Below are positions 7,599 to 15,654 of a stretch of DNA of 64,000 bases, one piece after another. Source of the stretch: Rhizobium herbae (lineage in GTDB: Bacteria; Pseudomonadota; Alphaproteobacteria; Rhizobiales; Rhizobiaceae); the NCBI RefSeq assembly GCF_017873135.1, contig NZ_JAGGJV010000006.1, positions 62,001-126,000 on the forward strand, given 5' to 3'. Position 1 is the stretch's first letter, and each line of letters starts with the position of its first letter. The notes below the pieces were generated by a model, which ran no database searches, had not been told where the DNA came from, and saw only the letters and a list, made by a program, of their open reading frames with translations. The translations under genes and the position numbers were made by a program.

Positions 7599-9317
7599 TC
7601 ACGGCTGACTGTTTGCTGCAATCACTGCGTGGGCATCACTTACCGCATCGCCTACCGTTGCCTTGAAACGCACCAGTGGGCGACGTACGCCGTGAAGGAG
7701 CAGGGTGCGACGGACCGGTGAACGAGCCCCGGCGATATAGATGGCCACTCCTTGACGCTGGGTCTTGCGCACAAAGCCCTCGATTGTGACGGCAGCGGTT
7801 GAGTCGATGACCGGCACTGCCGAAAAGTCCACGACATAGGCTTTTGGGTGCTCGGCGATGCGATCGAGCGCGGCTGCAACACTTGTCGCTGCACCGAAGA
7901 AGAAAGCGCCGGAAATGCGGTAGACGATTACGTCGCGGTCGGTGGCCAATGCGGGATCGTACGGCCGACGGTCGTTGCCATTCGCGGTATCAGCGCTATC
8001 CTGCTCCAGCAAGAGGGATGCGCTTTCGACTTCGACGGCCTGAGCCATGCGGTGCAGAAAGAGCAGCGCGCTCAGAACGAAACCGATCAGGATGCCTTCG
8101 GTCAGGTCCCGAAAAATCGTCAGCAGGAAACTTGCAAGCAGCACCACTGCGTCGCCGATGGATGCCTGGAGCAGCGTGGAGAAAGCATGCTTTTCCGCCA
8201 TGTTCCATGCCACGGTCGCCAGCACCCCGGCCAGTGCGGCAAGCGGGATGTAGGATGCAAGCGGCGCGGCGAGTAGCATGAACATCAACAGAAACACCGA
8301 ATGCAACATCCCCGCGACCGGTCCGCGCGCGCCGGAACGCACATTTGTTGCGGTGCGGGCGATCGTGCCGGTGACGCAAATACCGCCAAATAGGGATGAG
8401 GCGACATTCGCGATGCCTTGTGCCACCAGTTCGCAGTTCGAGCGGTGACGCCTGCCGGTCATACTATCGGCGACCACCGCTGAAAGCAGGCTCTCGATGC
8501 TGCCGAGCAGGGCGAATGCGCCGGCAGCGGGTAGGACGGCGACGATCTTTTCGAACGAGGTCGACGGCAGATGTGGGGCGGGAAGCGAGTCCGGAATGCC
8601 GCCGAAACGGGTGCCGATCGTTTCAACCGGCAAAGCGAGCAGATGCGCGAGAACCGATGCCAGGCTGATGGCGACGAGCAGCCCCGGCCAGTGCGGCCTA
8701 TGGCGCCGAAGGAATATGATGACTGCGATAGTCAATCCGGCGAGCCCCGCCGCTGCTGCGTTGGTCGTAGGCAGTGCCTGCCACAATGCATCAAGCTTCG
8801 GCAGCAAAGGGCCGGGCTCCGCGGACGGCAAGGTCAGTCCGAGCAATTCCTTGATCTGGCTTGCAAAGATAATCAGGGCGATGCCCGCGGTGAACCCGAC
8901 GGTGACAGGATAGGGGATGTATTTGACGAAGGTGCCAATCCGCAGAAGGCCTGCGAGCAGCAGAATCAATCCGGAAAGCAGCGTCGCCAGAATGAGGCCG
9001 TCTATTCCATGAACTTGAACGGTCGCGAGCACCAGAACGATGAAAGCACCAGCGGGGCCGCCGATCTGAAATCGACTGCCCCCCAGCGCCGATACCAGGA
9101 AGCCGCCGACGATGGATGTATAGAGGCCACGATCGGGGGTGACGCCCGAGGCGATGGCGATTGCCATGGACAGGGGAAGCGCCACGACGGCGACGGTCAG
9201 GCCGGCAACTGCGTCGGCGCGCAGGTCGCTGAGCCGGTATCGTTCACGGAATACCGTAATCAGCTTTGGAGTAAACAAATCGAGGAAGCGCGGTTCAGGC
9301 AGGGTGCGCCCGATCAT
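7599..9317 (-). CDS. SulP-family anion transporter with STAS domain
   Basis: Inner-membrane secondary transporter of the SulP/SLC26 family, 572 aa. The first about 430 residues contain the many hydrophobic segments and the family signature near the start (AVAGLTVAVVALPLSMAIAI). A cytoplasmic STAS domain follows (about 460-560), with the conserved PVIDSTAAVTIEGF loop. Substrate is not predictable: sulphate, bicarbonate or C4-dicarboxylates are all known in the family. ATG 9317 with AAGGA 8 nt upstream is preferred to a GTG at 9335. It converges with the BON gene. No FixK box was found in its 5' region, unlike its neighbours. Confidence 0.92.
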   Translation of the reverse strand: MIGRTLPEPRFLDLFTPKLITVFRERYRLSDLRADAVAGLTVAVVALPLSMAIAIASGVTPDRGLYTSIVGGFLVSALGGSRFQIGGPAGAFIVLVLATVQVHGIDGLILATLLSGLILLLAGLLRIGTFVKYIPYPVTVGFTAGIALIIFASQIKELLGLTLPSAEPGPLLPKLDALWQALPTTNAAAAGLAGLTIAVIIFLRRHRPHWPGLLVAISLASVLAHLLALPVETIGTRFGGIPDSLPAPHLPSTSFEKIVAVLPAAGAFALLGSIESLLSAVVADSMTGRRHRSNCELVAQGIANVASSLFGGICVTGTIARTATNVRSGARGPVAGMLHSVFLLMFMLLAAPLASYIPLAALAGVLATVAWNMAEKHAFSTLLQASIGDAVVLLASFLLTIFRDLTEGILIGFVLSALLFLHRMAQAVEVESASLLLEQDSADTANGNDRRPYDPALATDRDVIVYRISGAFFFGAATSVAAALDRIAEHPKAYVVDFSAVPVIDSTAAVTIEGFVRKTQRQGVAIYIAGARSPVRRTLLLHGVRRPLVRFKATVGDAVSDAHAVIAANSQP

Positions 9318-9327
9318 GACAATCCTT

Positions 9328-9560
9328 TCAGTCACCGTAAGTGCGGCGGACCGACCACTTTATCGAGTGCCGGCCTTTGTGCTGTGGCGCGGCCTCCTTG
9401 AAGCGGCCGCCTCGCCCGTTTTTCGCGCTGACGGCATTGTCGGCGATCAGCTCAACGCCGGCAACTCCCCATGCTGAATCGTTAGCAGCGAGACGCCGGC
9501 GGGAGTGGTAAGCTCGCGCTGCTCGATCCCGAGAATGGCACGAGCAGCGCGCATTTGGTC
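9328..9560 (-). pseudogene. Small XRE-type HTH regulator, frameshifted remnant
   Basis: Minus-strand codons from 9554 read MRAARAILGIEQRELTTPAG then VSLLTIQ, the helix-turn-helix of short XRE/Cro-like regulators, and end in a stop at 9447. The usual tail of this family (AGVELIADNAV then GRGGRFKE) continues in another frame to 9328. One indel around 9480 would therefore rejoin a protein of about 80 aa. The usual start is also displaced by a stop upstream. Called as a dead gene; a sequencing error is possible. Confidence 0.5.
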
Positions 9561-9727
9561 GGAAAGCAATCACGCTGGGTTCAAGCTCCAATTGTTGTTT
9601 CTATACTATCTACTGCAAAGAATGACGTCAAATTCATCAAGCTTCAGGAACTATCCGGGCACCTAAGTCGCTGAATCCGTGGTGAAATGACAACTGTCGA
9701 TTGTATTTCGTTGCTGCGGTCGTCCAG

Positions 9728-9856
9728 TTAGGTCAAAACTTGCAGAATCGAATAGATGAGTGCCGCTATTGGCATGACAATCGCCAATGTTAGCAGGGCA
9801 TCGTGAGTGATGCTGTCCCATAGCCTGTTGCGCCTTTTTTCGTTGGGCCGTCTCAT
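9728..9856 (-). CDS. Small single-span membrane protein, 42 aa
   Basis: ATG 9856, with GAGG about 8 nt upstream, opens 42 codons: a basic head (MRRPNEKRRNRLWDS), then one hydrophobic helix (ALLTLAIVMPIAALIYSILQ) and the end. Positive-inside charge suggests the N-terminus is cytoplasmic. No family was recognised. The gene stands alone in the low-oxygen island. The coding call rests on start signal, charge pattern and a clean hydrophobic segment. Confidence 0.45.
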   Translation of the reverse strand: MRRPNEKRRNRLWDSITHDALLTLAIVMPIAALIYSILQVLT

Positions 9857-10195
9857 TTCGTGCCCTCTGGCTTAAATATTTCAGTATACGACAAATTTCA
9901 TCAGCAGGCATTTGGGAAGGCGCGCCATACTTGAAGATCTAGTGGTCGCTGGAGAAAGTAGGCCTGCTTCTGAAATTCGTCCGGGTGCAGCTTCGGCCGT
10001 GCGCTGCCTACGTACGTGAACGTCATCGGCTTCGGCCCTGGCTTCTAGCCGGTCCCGACCCGGGCGAGCTGGCGTCCCCCACCTTCGAGCATGGATCGGA
10101 TCGCGCGATTGAGGTGGTGAAGGTGGATGCCACGCAGTTCAGACGATGCCGTCGATCAGAAAGCGAGCCGCAAATTGATTTGCGGCGTTTCGCAT
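9857..10195. other. Non-coding stretch
   Basis: 339 bp without a supportable gene. A plus-strand open frame from 9985 runs antisense through the next gene and has no recognisable domain. No FixK box or clear hairpin was seen. Confidence 0.4.
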
Positions 10196-10699
10196 TTAAT
10201 CAACGTGGCGTATCTTGGCAGCGCGATTGCCCCGACCTTCTAAGACTTGCAACACACGTTCCTGGAATGCCAGGTGATCCCACAGGTCATCGAGAAGTGC
10301 GGCAAGCCGCAAGCCCAGCGCATCCGGGTCTTCGACCGGCCCCCCATCCCCGATCTCTTCGAGAAGGTCTGCCAGGCGTTCGGCCCCACTATTATCTAGG
10401 GTGCGCGCGGATTTTGGCACGCGGAGTGTACCGATCCTGCCATCTGCTCGGTCAAACTGCGCAAAGGGGGAGAAGTCTGCTTCTGCCCTACGTTCGCGTT
10501 CAAGAAGCAGGCGCAGATTGACGGCGGTGAACGCGCACAGACTCCGATCGATCAGGTTTGGCAGGGATCCGCTGATCGTTTCCAGCTCGGCGCAAAGCGC
10601 GGTCTCGGATTCGTACGACGACTTCATATCCTCAATCGTTGACGAAAACTCGGCGCTGCCGTTGGTCTGCGAAAGGATTTCCGCACTGCCGGGTGACAT
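10196..10699 (-). CDS. Hemerythrin-like paralogue lacking most metal ligands
   Basis: 167 aa, unknown function. It is clearly related to the hemerythrin-like protein at 18456-19004: ALCAELETISGSLPN matches GLCEELEHIADCLPS, and DHLAFQERVLQVL matches RHVAFENEHVAPI. The histidines and glutamates that bind iron in the paralogue are mostly replaced (first His by Tyr, the HxxxE pair by Arg-rich sequence), so it probably does not hold a di-iron site. Start ATG 10699, with GGAG upstream, is preferred to 10711 because the FixK box at 10754-10767 predicts transcription from about 10719. A scaffold or regulator role is possible. Confidence 0.65.
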   Translation of the reverse strand: MSPGSAEILSQTNGSAEFSSTIEDMKSSYESETALCAELETISGSLPNLIDRSLCAFTAVNLRLLLERERRAEADFSPFAQFDRADGRIGTLRVPKSARTLDNSGAERLADLLEEIGDGGPVEDPDALGLRLAALLDDLWDHLAFQERVLQVLEGRGNRAAKIRHVD

Positions 10700-10753
10700 G
10701 ATGCACTCCATGGCGCAAGGTGGACAGTGTCGCGCTTCTAAAATCTCTTCGCA

Positions 10754-10767
10754 TTGATCCAGATCAA
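10754..10767 (-). promoter_or_regulatory. Perfect FixK/FNR box, hemerythrin-like / PNPOx promoter
   Basis: TTGATCCAGATCAA is a perfect 10-of-10 match. It lies 55 bp upstream of the minus-strand gene and about 165 bp upstream of the plus-strand PNPOx-like gene, so it could serve either; spacing favours the minus strand. Confidence 0.8.
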
Positions 10768-10932
10768 GAAACCTTCAGCGAACAATCGTATCCTCGCGTT
10801 GTGCACGTAGGATGGAGATTTTCGTCAAGTGGCCATTTGCCACTGGTGAGCCTATCACCGGGTTGATTGGTCACACGTCTCCGACCGTCGGAACATTGGC
10901 GCCGGCGACGACAGCATAGAGGAGGCTGCAGC

Positions 10933-11388
10933 ATGAAGCTTCGCGAGTTAGCACCGGACGATTGCATGGAACTCGTAAGGGCGGGTCGACTGGCCCGGCT
11001 GGCCTGCTGCCGCGACGACCGTCCATACGTGGTGCCGATACACTACGGTGTTGACGGAAACGTGCTCTACAGTTTCACGATGCCGGGCCGGAAGCTCGAC
11101 ATGATGCGGGCAAACCCGTTTGTCTGTCTGGAAATTGACAAATTCGATCACGGTCACGAGTGGACGAGCGTCGTTGTCGACGGCGTGTTCAGGGAACTGG
11201 AGAATGAGGAGAACCGGAGCCGGGAAAGGATTCATGCATGGTCGCTGCTGCAGCTAAACATCGATTGGTGGGAACCTGGGGCCTTTAAGCCGCAACAGCA
11301 GCCAGTCCATTCAAAGTCTCCGCATGTGTTTTTTGCAATCGAGATTTCAGCGGTTTCAGGGCGGCACGCCAGCAAAGACGATAGCTGA
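10933..11388 (+). CDS. PNPOx-like flavin-binding protein
   Basis: 151 aa, split-barrel fold of the pyridoxamine-5'-phosphate-oxidase-like superfamily. Typical signs are GRLARLACCRDDRPYVVPIH near the N-terminus, then YSFTMPGRKLDMMRANP and the VCLEIDKFD strand. Members bind FMN, haem or F420, and some are nitroimidazole reductases; the substrate here is unknown. Start ATG 10933 follows GGAGG by 7 nt. Such proteins are frequent in FNR/FixK regulons of alphaproteobacteria, and a perfect box lies upstream in the shared divergent region, though with a long leader. Confidence 0.8.
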   Translation: MKLRELAPDDCMELVRAGRLARLACCRDDRPYVVPIHYGVDGNVLYSFTMPGRKLDMMRANPFVCLEIDKFDHGHEWTSVVVDGVFRELENEENRSRERIHAWSLLQLNIDWWEPGAFKPQQQPVHSKSPHVFFAIEISAVSGRHASKDDS

Positions 11389-11569
11389 CATTCCCAGTGC
11401 GATAGCTACGGTGCTGACATTCCGGTCGGCGGTTGCGCGGCACGGCCGGGCGGTGGACGCCGTAGAGGCTATAACCGGCAAGTGTCCAGGATTGGATAGC
11501 AAAAAACCATGAGACCTAAAATGGGGTCCCTATTACCTCCGGTGCCCAGCCGTCATTGGCAGGCGGGGC

Positions 11570-11583
11570 TTGATTTAGCGCAA
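11570..11583 (+). promoter_or_regulatory. FixK/FNR-type box before EF-hand gene
   Basis: TTGATTTAGCGCAA matches 8 of 10 positions, with a perfect left half. Predicted start near 11618, 72 nt before the EF-hand ATG. The 300-bp stretch 11389-11689 holds nothing else recognisable. Confidence 0.5.
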
Positions 11584-11689
11584 TGCGGGATTCCCTGGAA
11601 TCGCAAATACTGATGCGGGCCAAATCGGAAGAGAAACACGATGGGGCCTCACCGACGACATGGACATCACTCAAGGGAGGAGAAACGTT

Positions 11690-12064
11690 ATGACCTCAGC
11701 CAGATTGATCCGCAGCGTCATTGGCTCCGCGCTCATTGCCGCAAGCGCGATGACCGTAGCCTTGGCGCAGATGCAAACACCCGAAACGGACGGTGCGACA
11801 ATGCCAGACCAGGGAATGCAATCTGGTCAGCCAGGCATGATGGGCAGAAATATGATGCGATCGGGAATGATGGGCGGAATGCCGATGGGTGCAATGCGCG
11901 GGCATATAATGAAGTTTATGTTTGCCGTCGCGGATGCCGATGGGGATGATGCGCTCTCGTTCGACGAAGTAACCACCATTCACAAGCGGATTTTCGACAA
12001 GGTCGACGGCGACAAGAATGGCAAGGTCACTCAAGAGGAAATGCGATCGTTTATGCGAGAGTAA
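11690..12064 (+). CDS. Exported Met-rich EF-hand protein
   Basis: 124 aa. A signal peptide (about residues 1-26, ending VALA) targets the periplasm. Next is a segment very rich in Met and Gly (about 45-75: GMMGRNMM, SGMMGGMPMG), then two EF-hand loops, DADGDDALSFDE and DGDKNGKVTQEE, both with the Asp/Asn and final Glu positions for calcium. Methionine-rich stretches often bind Cu(I), so a metal-buffering role is possible. Start ATG 11690 follows GGGAGGAG. A FixK-type box is upstream. No close functional relative is known to me. Confidence 0.75.
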   Translation: MTSARLIRSVIGSALIAASAMTVALAQMQTPETDGATMPDQGMQSGQPGMMGRNMMRSGMMGGMPMGAMRGHIMKFMFAVADADGDDALSFDEVTTIHKRIFDKVDGDKNGKVTQEEMRSFMRE

Positions 12065-12096
12065 CGTATGAAATTTGCCACGCTCTATCTCGGACA

Positions 12097-12638
12097 TCAT
12101 CTGTTGACCGCCCCGCGGAATAGGGGTGAAGCGGGGCGGTGCAGCAGAACGAGCGTCGGGTCGTCGTAGTAGTCCAGGGCTTTGAAACCCATATCCCGCT
12201 CCAACTCGATCGCTGAATGGTTCTCACGACTTTCGATGAACTTGATGCTTTTGATCTTGTGCCGTTCCGCATAGCGGCAAATATGGGCAAGCATTTCCCA
12301 GCTTATTCCACAGTGTTTGAAATCGTCACGGATTGTCAGTGCGACCTCGCCTCGCTGACCATTCTTGTCGGTGGCCAGCATTGCCACCGCAAGCAGCGTT
12401 TCGCTGGGAGATAGGGCAAGAAAATTGACGACGGGCGGATCGTCATGCATGTCATTTCGGCGAGCCTTTCGTGGGACACGACCTTCATTCCAGGCAGAAA
12501 TCGAAAACGGAGATCCTCCGGCGTCACGTGAGTGAAGAATTCCGCAACGATTGCACTGTCCTGTGGCGTGGCGTGGCGGACGTGGAAGCGGAATCCTGTG
12601 CGTGTGGTAAGGTCATCATCGGTGTCGTGAATTTCCAT
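12097..12638 (-). pseudogene. GNAT N-acetyltransferase, frameshifted
   Basis: Two minus-strand frames together make one protein of about 175 aa. The first half starts at ATG 12638 (after AAGGAG) with FHVRHATPQDSAIVAEFF and LPGMKVVSHERLAEM; the second half continues from about 12450 with VVNFLALSPSETLLAVAML, the acetyl-CoA-binding region and NHSAIELERDMGF. A 2-bp duplication in the ACATGCATGAC run near 12452 would explain the shift. The family acetylates amines or proteins and often accompanies universal stress genes. It may be a real pseudogene or an assembly error at one site. Confidence 0.7.
12107..12140. terminator. Bidirectional hairpin between EF-hand and GNAT genes
   Basis: A 10-bp perfect GC-rich stem (ACCGCCCCGC / GCGGGGCGGT) with a 14-nt loop lies 43 nt past the EF-hand stop and inside the last codons of the converging GNAT gene. 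No T-run follows, but the place between converging genes fits a shared terminator. Confidence 0.5.
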
Positions 12639-12784
12639 TTCGCTTCTCCTTTGGGCTCGCTAGACAGCGCTTCGGCGGAGCCCTGACCACAAGTGCGATG
12701 GTCTTCCATCCGATAATGACTCGCACGTATGCCGTTGTTTTCCTCCAAGTGAAATTTTCGGATCCGAACCGGCAGTCTTAATTG

Positions 12785-13111
12785 TTATTGAGCTGCGCCG
12801 CGCGCGCATTCGACGCAATAGGGCGTGAAGGGCAGTGCTTCGAGCCGCTGTTCGCCGATTTCGGCGTCGCAAAGGACGCATCGGCCGTAGGTTCCACTTT
12901 CTATGCGATCAAGCGCCGATGAAATCGCCTTCAATTCTTCGCGGCCGCTCCGTTCCATGCCCATGAGGACTTCGTCATTTTCCGTTTCGATCGCGCGGTC
13001 GGCGCTGTCGGGGTCCAGTTGTCTGCCAAGGTCGCTTTCAATCGCTGCCAGCCGCCGCTCAATGCCGCGACGGCGATCTTCGAGGTCTTGTTTTATCTCC
13101 TTAGTTTTCAT
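12785..13111 (-). CDS. DksA/TraR-type zinc-finger protein
   Basis: 108 aa with an N-terminal coiled coil (about 1-70, rich in Glu/Arg, DLEDRRRGIERRLAAIESDL) and a C-terminal four-cysteine zinc finger (CVLCDAEIGEQR, then YCVEC). This is the DksA/TraR architecture; such proteins enter the RNA polymerase secondary channel and modulate initiation. It is shorter than housekeeping DksA (about 140-150 aa). Start ATG 13111 (MKTKEIKQ) was preferred over longer readings, which add unrelated residues. A FixK box lies 108 bp upstream, which suggests a low-oxygen version. Confidence 0.85.
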   Translation of the reverse strand: MKTKEIKQDLEDRRRGIERRLAAIESDLGRQLDPDSADRAIETENDEVLMGMERSGREELKAISSALDRIESGTYGRCVLCDAEIGEQRLEALPFTPYCVECARGAAQ

Positions 13112-13218
13112 TTGTTTCTCACTCAGTTGTGGCCGGCTTGAGCCCGGAAACGCCGTCCGCCTACGGTAGCGGCGACCTCCATTACGGTTCAAGCATATGC
13201 AGCCATGGGTTTTGCTCA

Positions 13219-13232
13219 TTGACCAGGATCAA
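13219..13232 (-). promoter_or_regulatory. FixK/FNR-type box before the DksA-like gene
   Basis: TTGACCAGGATCAA matches 9 of 10 positions. Predicted minus-strand start near 13184, 73 nt before the DksA-like ATG. Confidence 0.6.
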
Positions 13233-13321
13233 GAAGCAGGAAACTTTGTGGTGCCATCTCACGAGAAAGTCTTGCCCATCATACGCCTGCCAACAGCAAA
13301 TACGATTGCCGAACAGAGGAA

Positions 13322-14908
13322 TTACTCCGCCAGCGCCCGTCGCAGCTTACGGATGACCACGCCTCTCGCTTTCTCGTCGGCACTCCTTGCCAATTTGTCC
13401 TGTAGATCAAGGACAAGTGATTGTAGGTCGTTGTGCCAGTCCATATTGCCGACGCGAACAGGGTCGATACGCGGCGGCTGCACCGCATCGGTTATATGGA
13501 CCGGTCCCTCCGGTGTCAGCCGAAACGCTGCGTCCAAAAGGGGAGACGTGATCCGTTGCTCCGGCAGGAAAGCCAAGAGGCGCTGCCGAAGACCTGAAAT
13601 TCCCGTGTCTTCTCCATGGACGAGAAAGACACCGGACCGAACAGGTTGTCGCGCGCGCACCCATTCAGCCAGTTCCGGCCCGTCGGCGTGACCGCTGTAA
13701 ATATCGAGCCTGCGAATACGTGCGCGAACCTTTATGTCGTCTCCCTGAATGCGGACCATCGAGGCGCCATCCTCGAGAATGCGACCCAGCGTTCCCGCCG
13801 CCTGATATCCGACTAGCAGCACCGTTGCTTCGTCCCGCCATAGCCAGTTCTTCAGCCGATGGCGGATGCGTCCTGCATCGCACATGCCGCTTGCGGCAAT
13901 GACGATATGAAATCCCTTGATGAAATCGACCGCCTTGGATTGCTCGACGGTCTCGGTGAATCGCACGTTTCTGGCCTGCATGGCCTTGGCCAGCAATGCG
14001 CCGTTCTCCAAATCCCGCGCATGCTTGCGAAATACAGCGCTGGCTCGCGTGGCCAGCGGTGAGTCGATTATGATCGGGCATGTTGCGATCTCGCCAGCCT
14101 GCATCAGGTAAACCAGATCGGCGACCAGTTCTTGCGTGCGTTCGACCGCGAAGGAGGGGATGAGCAGTGCCCCGTTGGGATGCGTCGCCGCCACGACCTC
14201 CGTGCGCAATGCCCCTCGCCGGGTTAGGTCTGTGGCTTCAATACGGTCTGTAGCGCCGTAGGTGCTTTCGCAGATGATATAGTCGCAGCCCGTTGGCGCT
14301 TCCGGGTCGAATTGCAGAAGTTTGTGGCTGGGGCCGATGTCGCCGGAGAAAAGCACCCTTACCGTGGGAGAACCGGCGATTTCCATTTCCACCGAGGCGG
14401 ACCCGAGCAGGTGGCCGGCGTTCCAGAACCGGAAACGGATGCCCTCCGCCGCTGTCTCCCATATTTCGAGTTCCACCGCGCGCATCAACGTCACGGCAAC
14501 GGCTGCGTCCTCAGCGGTGTAGATTGGCGCGACCGTCAGGCGACCACGACGTCGGTTGCGGCGGTTCAGGTGCTCGACCTCGCTTTCCTGGATGTGGGCG
14601 GAGTCAGGCAGCATCACGGAGCAAAGATCGATCGTTCCGGGCGTTGCAAAGATCGGCCCGTCGAATCCGGCTTTGACGAGCTTCGGCAACAGCCCGGAAT
14701 GGTCGATATGCGCGTGGGTTAAAATGACCGCGTCGATCATCCGAGGGTCAAAGGGGAAGGCTCTGTAGTTAAGTTCCTTTTCCGTCTTGGATCCTTGGAA
14801 CAGGCCGCAATCGACAAGGATGCGTGTTTCTCGAAATTCGATAAGATAGCAGGATCCAGTGACTGTGCCTGCTGCGCCATGAAAACGGATAATCGGCTGA
14901 TGAGACAT
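13322..14908 (-). CDS. Metallo-beta-lactamase / beta-CASP RNase-like protein
   Basis: 528 aa. The N-terminal metallo-beta-lactamase domain has the zinc motif THAHIDHSG plus GHLLGSA, LFSGDIG and an ICESTYG strand; the beta-CASP insert (about 240-370) and a C-terminal YSGHADGPEL complete the CPSF73/RNase-J-like set. Such enzymes cut or trim RNA. After about residue 465 there is an extra C-terminal segment ending in a basic helix. Start ATG 14908 (MSHQPIIRFHGAAGTVTGS) follows AAAGGA; the longer frame adds non-conserved sequence. A FixK box is 68 bp upstream. Relatives occur in FNR-type regulons beside universal stress proteins. Confidence 0.88.
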   Translation of the reverse strand: MSHQPIIRFHGAAGTVTGSCYLIEFRETRILVDCGLFQGSKTEKELNYRAFPFDPRMIDAVILTHAHIDHSGLLPKLVKAGFDGPIFATPGTIDLCSVMLPDSAHIQESEVEHLNRRNRRRGRLTVAPIYTAEDAAVAVTLMRAVELEIWETAAEGIRFRFWNAGHLLGSASVEMEIAGSPTVRVLFSGDIGPSHKLLQFDPEAPTGCDYIICESTYGATDRIEATDLTRRGALRTEVVAATHPNGALLIPSFAVERTQELVADLVYLMQAGEIATCPIIIDSPLATRASAVFRKHARDLENGALLAKAMQARNVRFTETVEQSKAVDFIKGFHIVIAASGMCDAGRIRHRLKNWLWRDEATVLLVGYQAAGTLGRILEDGASMVRIQGDDIKVRARIRRLDIYSGHADGPELAEWVRARQPVRSGVFLVHGEDTGISGLRQRLLAFLPEQRITSPLLDAAFRLTPEGPVHITDAVQPPRIDPVRVGNMDWHNDLQSLVLDLQDKLARSADEKARGVVIRKLRRALAE

Positions 14909-14975
14909 CAGGAGCAGATCCTTTGCCGGGGTTTCAAATTGCCGGTTAGCATAGCCGTCAAAAGCGGGATGCGAC

Positions 14976-14989
14976 TTGATGTGCGTCAA
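14976..14989. promoter_or_regulatory. FixK/FNR-type box in a divergent promoter
   Basis: TTGATGTGCGTCAA matches 9 of 10 positions. Placed at -41.5 in either direction it predicts starts near 14941 (for the beta-CASP gene) and 15024 (for the membrane protein at 15062), so it may serve both. Confidence 0.65.
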
Positions 14990-15061
14990 ACTTGAGCTGC
15001 GCCGGTTGACGTATGGGAGGAGACGGGGCGTCGAATACGGCAAGGTCGCCGCTAGCCCTCC

Positions 15062-15631
15062 ATGTCAGTGAGTGCGTTAACGGCGGTGAACGTCATGCGA
15101 GCCAGACATTACACAATCCTAATCGGGGTCGACCGAATAGCACGCCTTTTCAACTCCCTTGACCCCACGCCGTTCAGGGAACGCGACCTCGACGACGATG
15201 CGGAGCGATTTATTGTCGAGTGGGCACAGGAAGCGCCCGCGAACGTCCCGATTGAAATCGTTATCCAATTGCCGGAGGAAGAGACGAATTCTGAATCCGA
15301 GCAAACTGTCACGCATGCAGTGAAATACAACTTCGAGGGCCGTACAACCCAAGCCGATCGGGAATTGCAGGAGCTGCTTCGGGAAGGACGGCGCGCGTTG
15401 ATTATCGGCATTCCGATTTTGGTTTTCAGCCTCATTGCAAGCCAGATGGTCAACAGTTTGACAGAGATGGCCGCATTCTCGCGTGTGGTGAGCGAAAGCC
15501 TGCTGATATTTGGATGGGTTGCAAACTGGCGCGCTCTCGAAATTTTTCTTTATGGCTGGTGGCCTATTACGCGCCGTCGCGATCTTTATCGGCGCCTTGC
15601 GTCAGCGTCCGTGAAGGTTTTGTGGAGCTAG
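15062..15631 (+). CDS. Conserved-type membrane protein of unknown function
   Basis: 189 aa. The first about 115 residues are soluble and acidic (ERDLDDDAERFIVEWAQEAP). Two hydrophobic segments follow, ALIIGIPILVFSLIASQMV (about 120-138) and ESLLIFGWVANWRALEIFLY (about 152-171), then a basic tail PITRRRDLYRRL. I recognise no family. ATG 15062 lacks a clear ribosome site; ATG 15095 (MRARHYTILIG) with GGCGGTG upstream is a good alternative, giving 178 aa. It shares the divergent FixK-box promoter with the beta-CASP gene. Confidence 0.7.
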   Translation: MSVSALTAVNVMRARHYTILIGVDRIARLFNSLDPTPFRERDLDDDAERFIVEWAQEAPANVPIEIVIQLPEEETNSESEQTVTHAVKYNFEGRTTQADRELQELLREGRRALIIGIPILVFSLIASQMVNSLTEMAAFSRVVSESLLIFGWVANWRALEIFLYGWWPITRRRDLYRRLASASVKVLWS

Positions 15632-15654
15632 GATTTCAGATCAAGAGAAGCGAG

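Noticed and set aside
9985-10521. 178-codon plus-strand frame
   Set aside because: Mostly antisense to the hemerythrin-like gene, no start signal and no domain.
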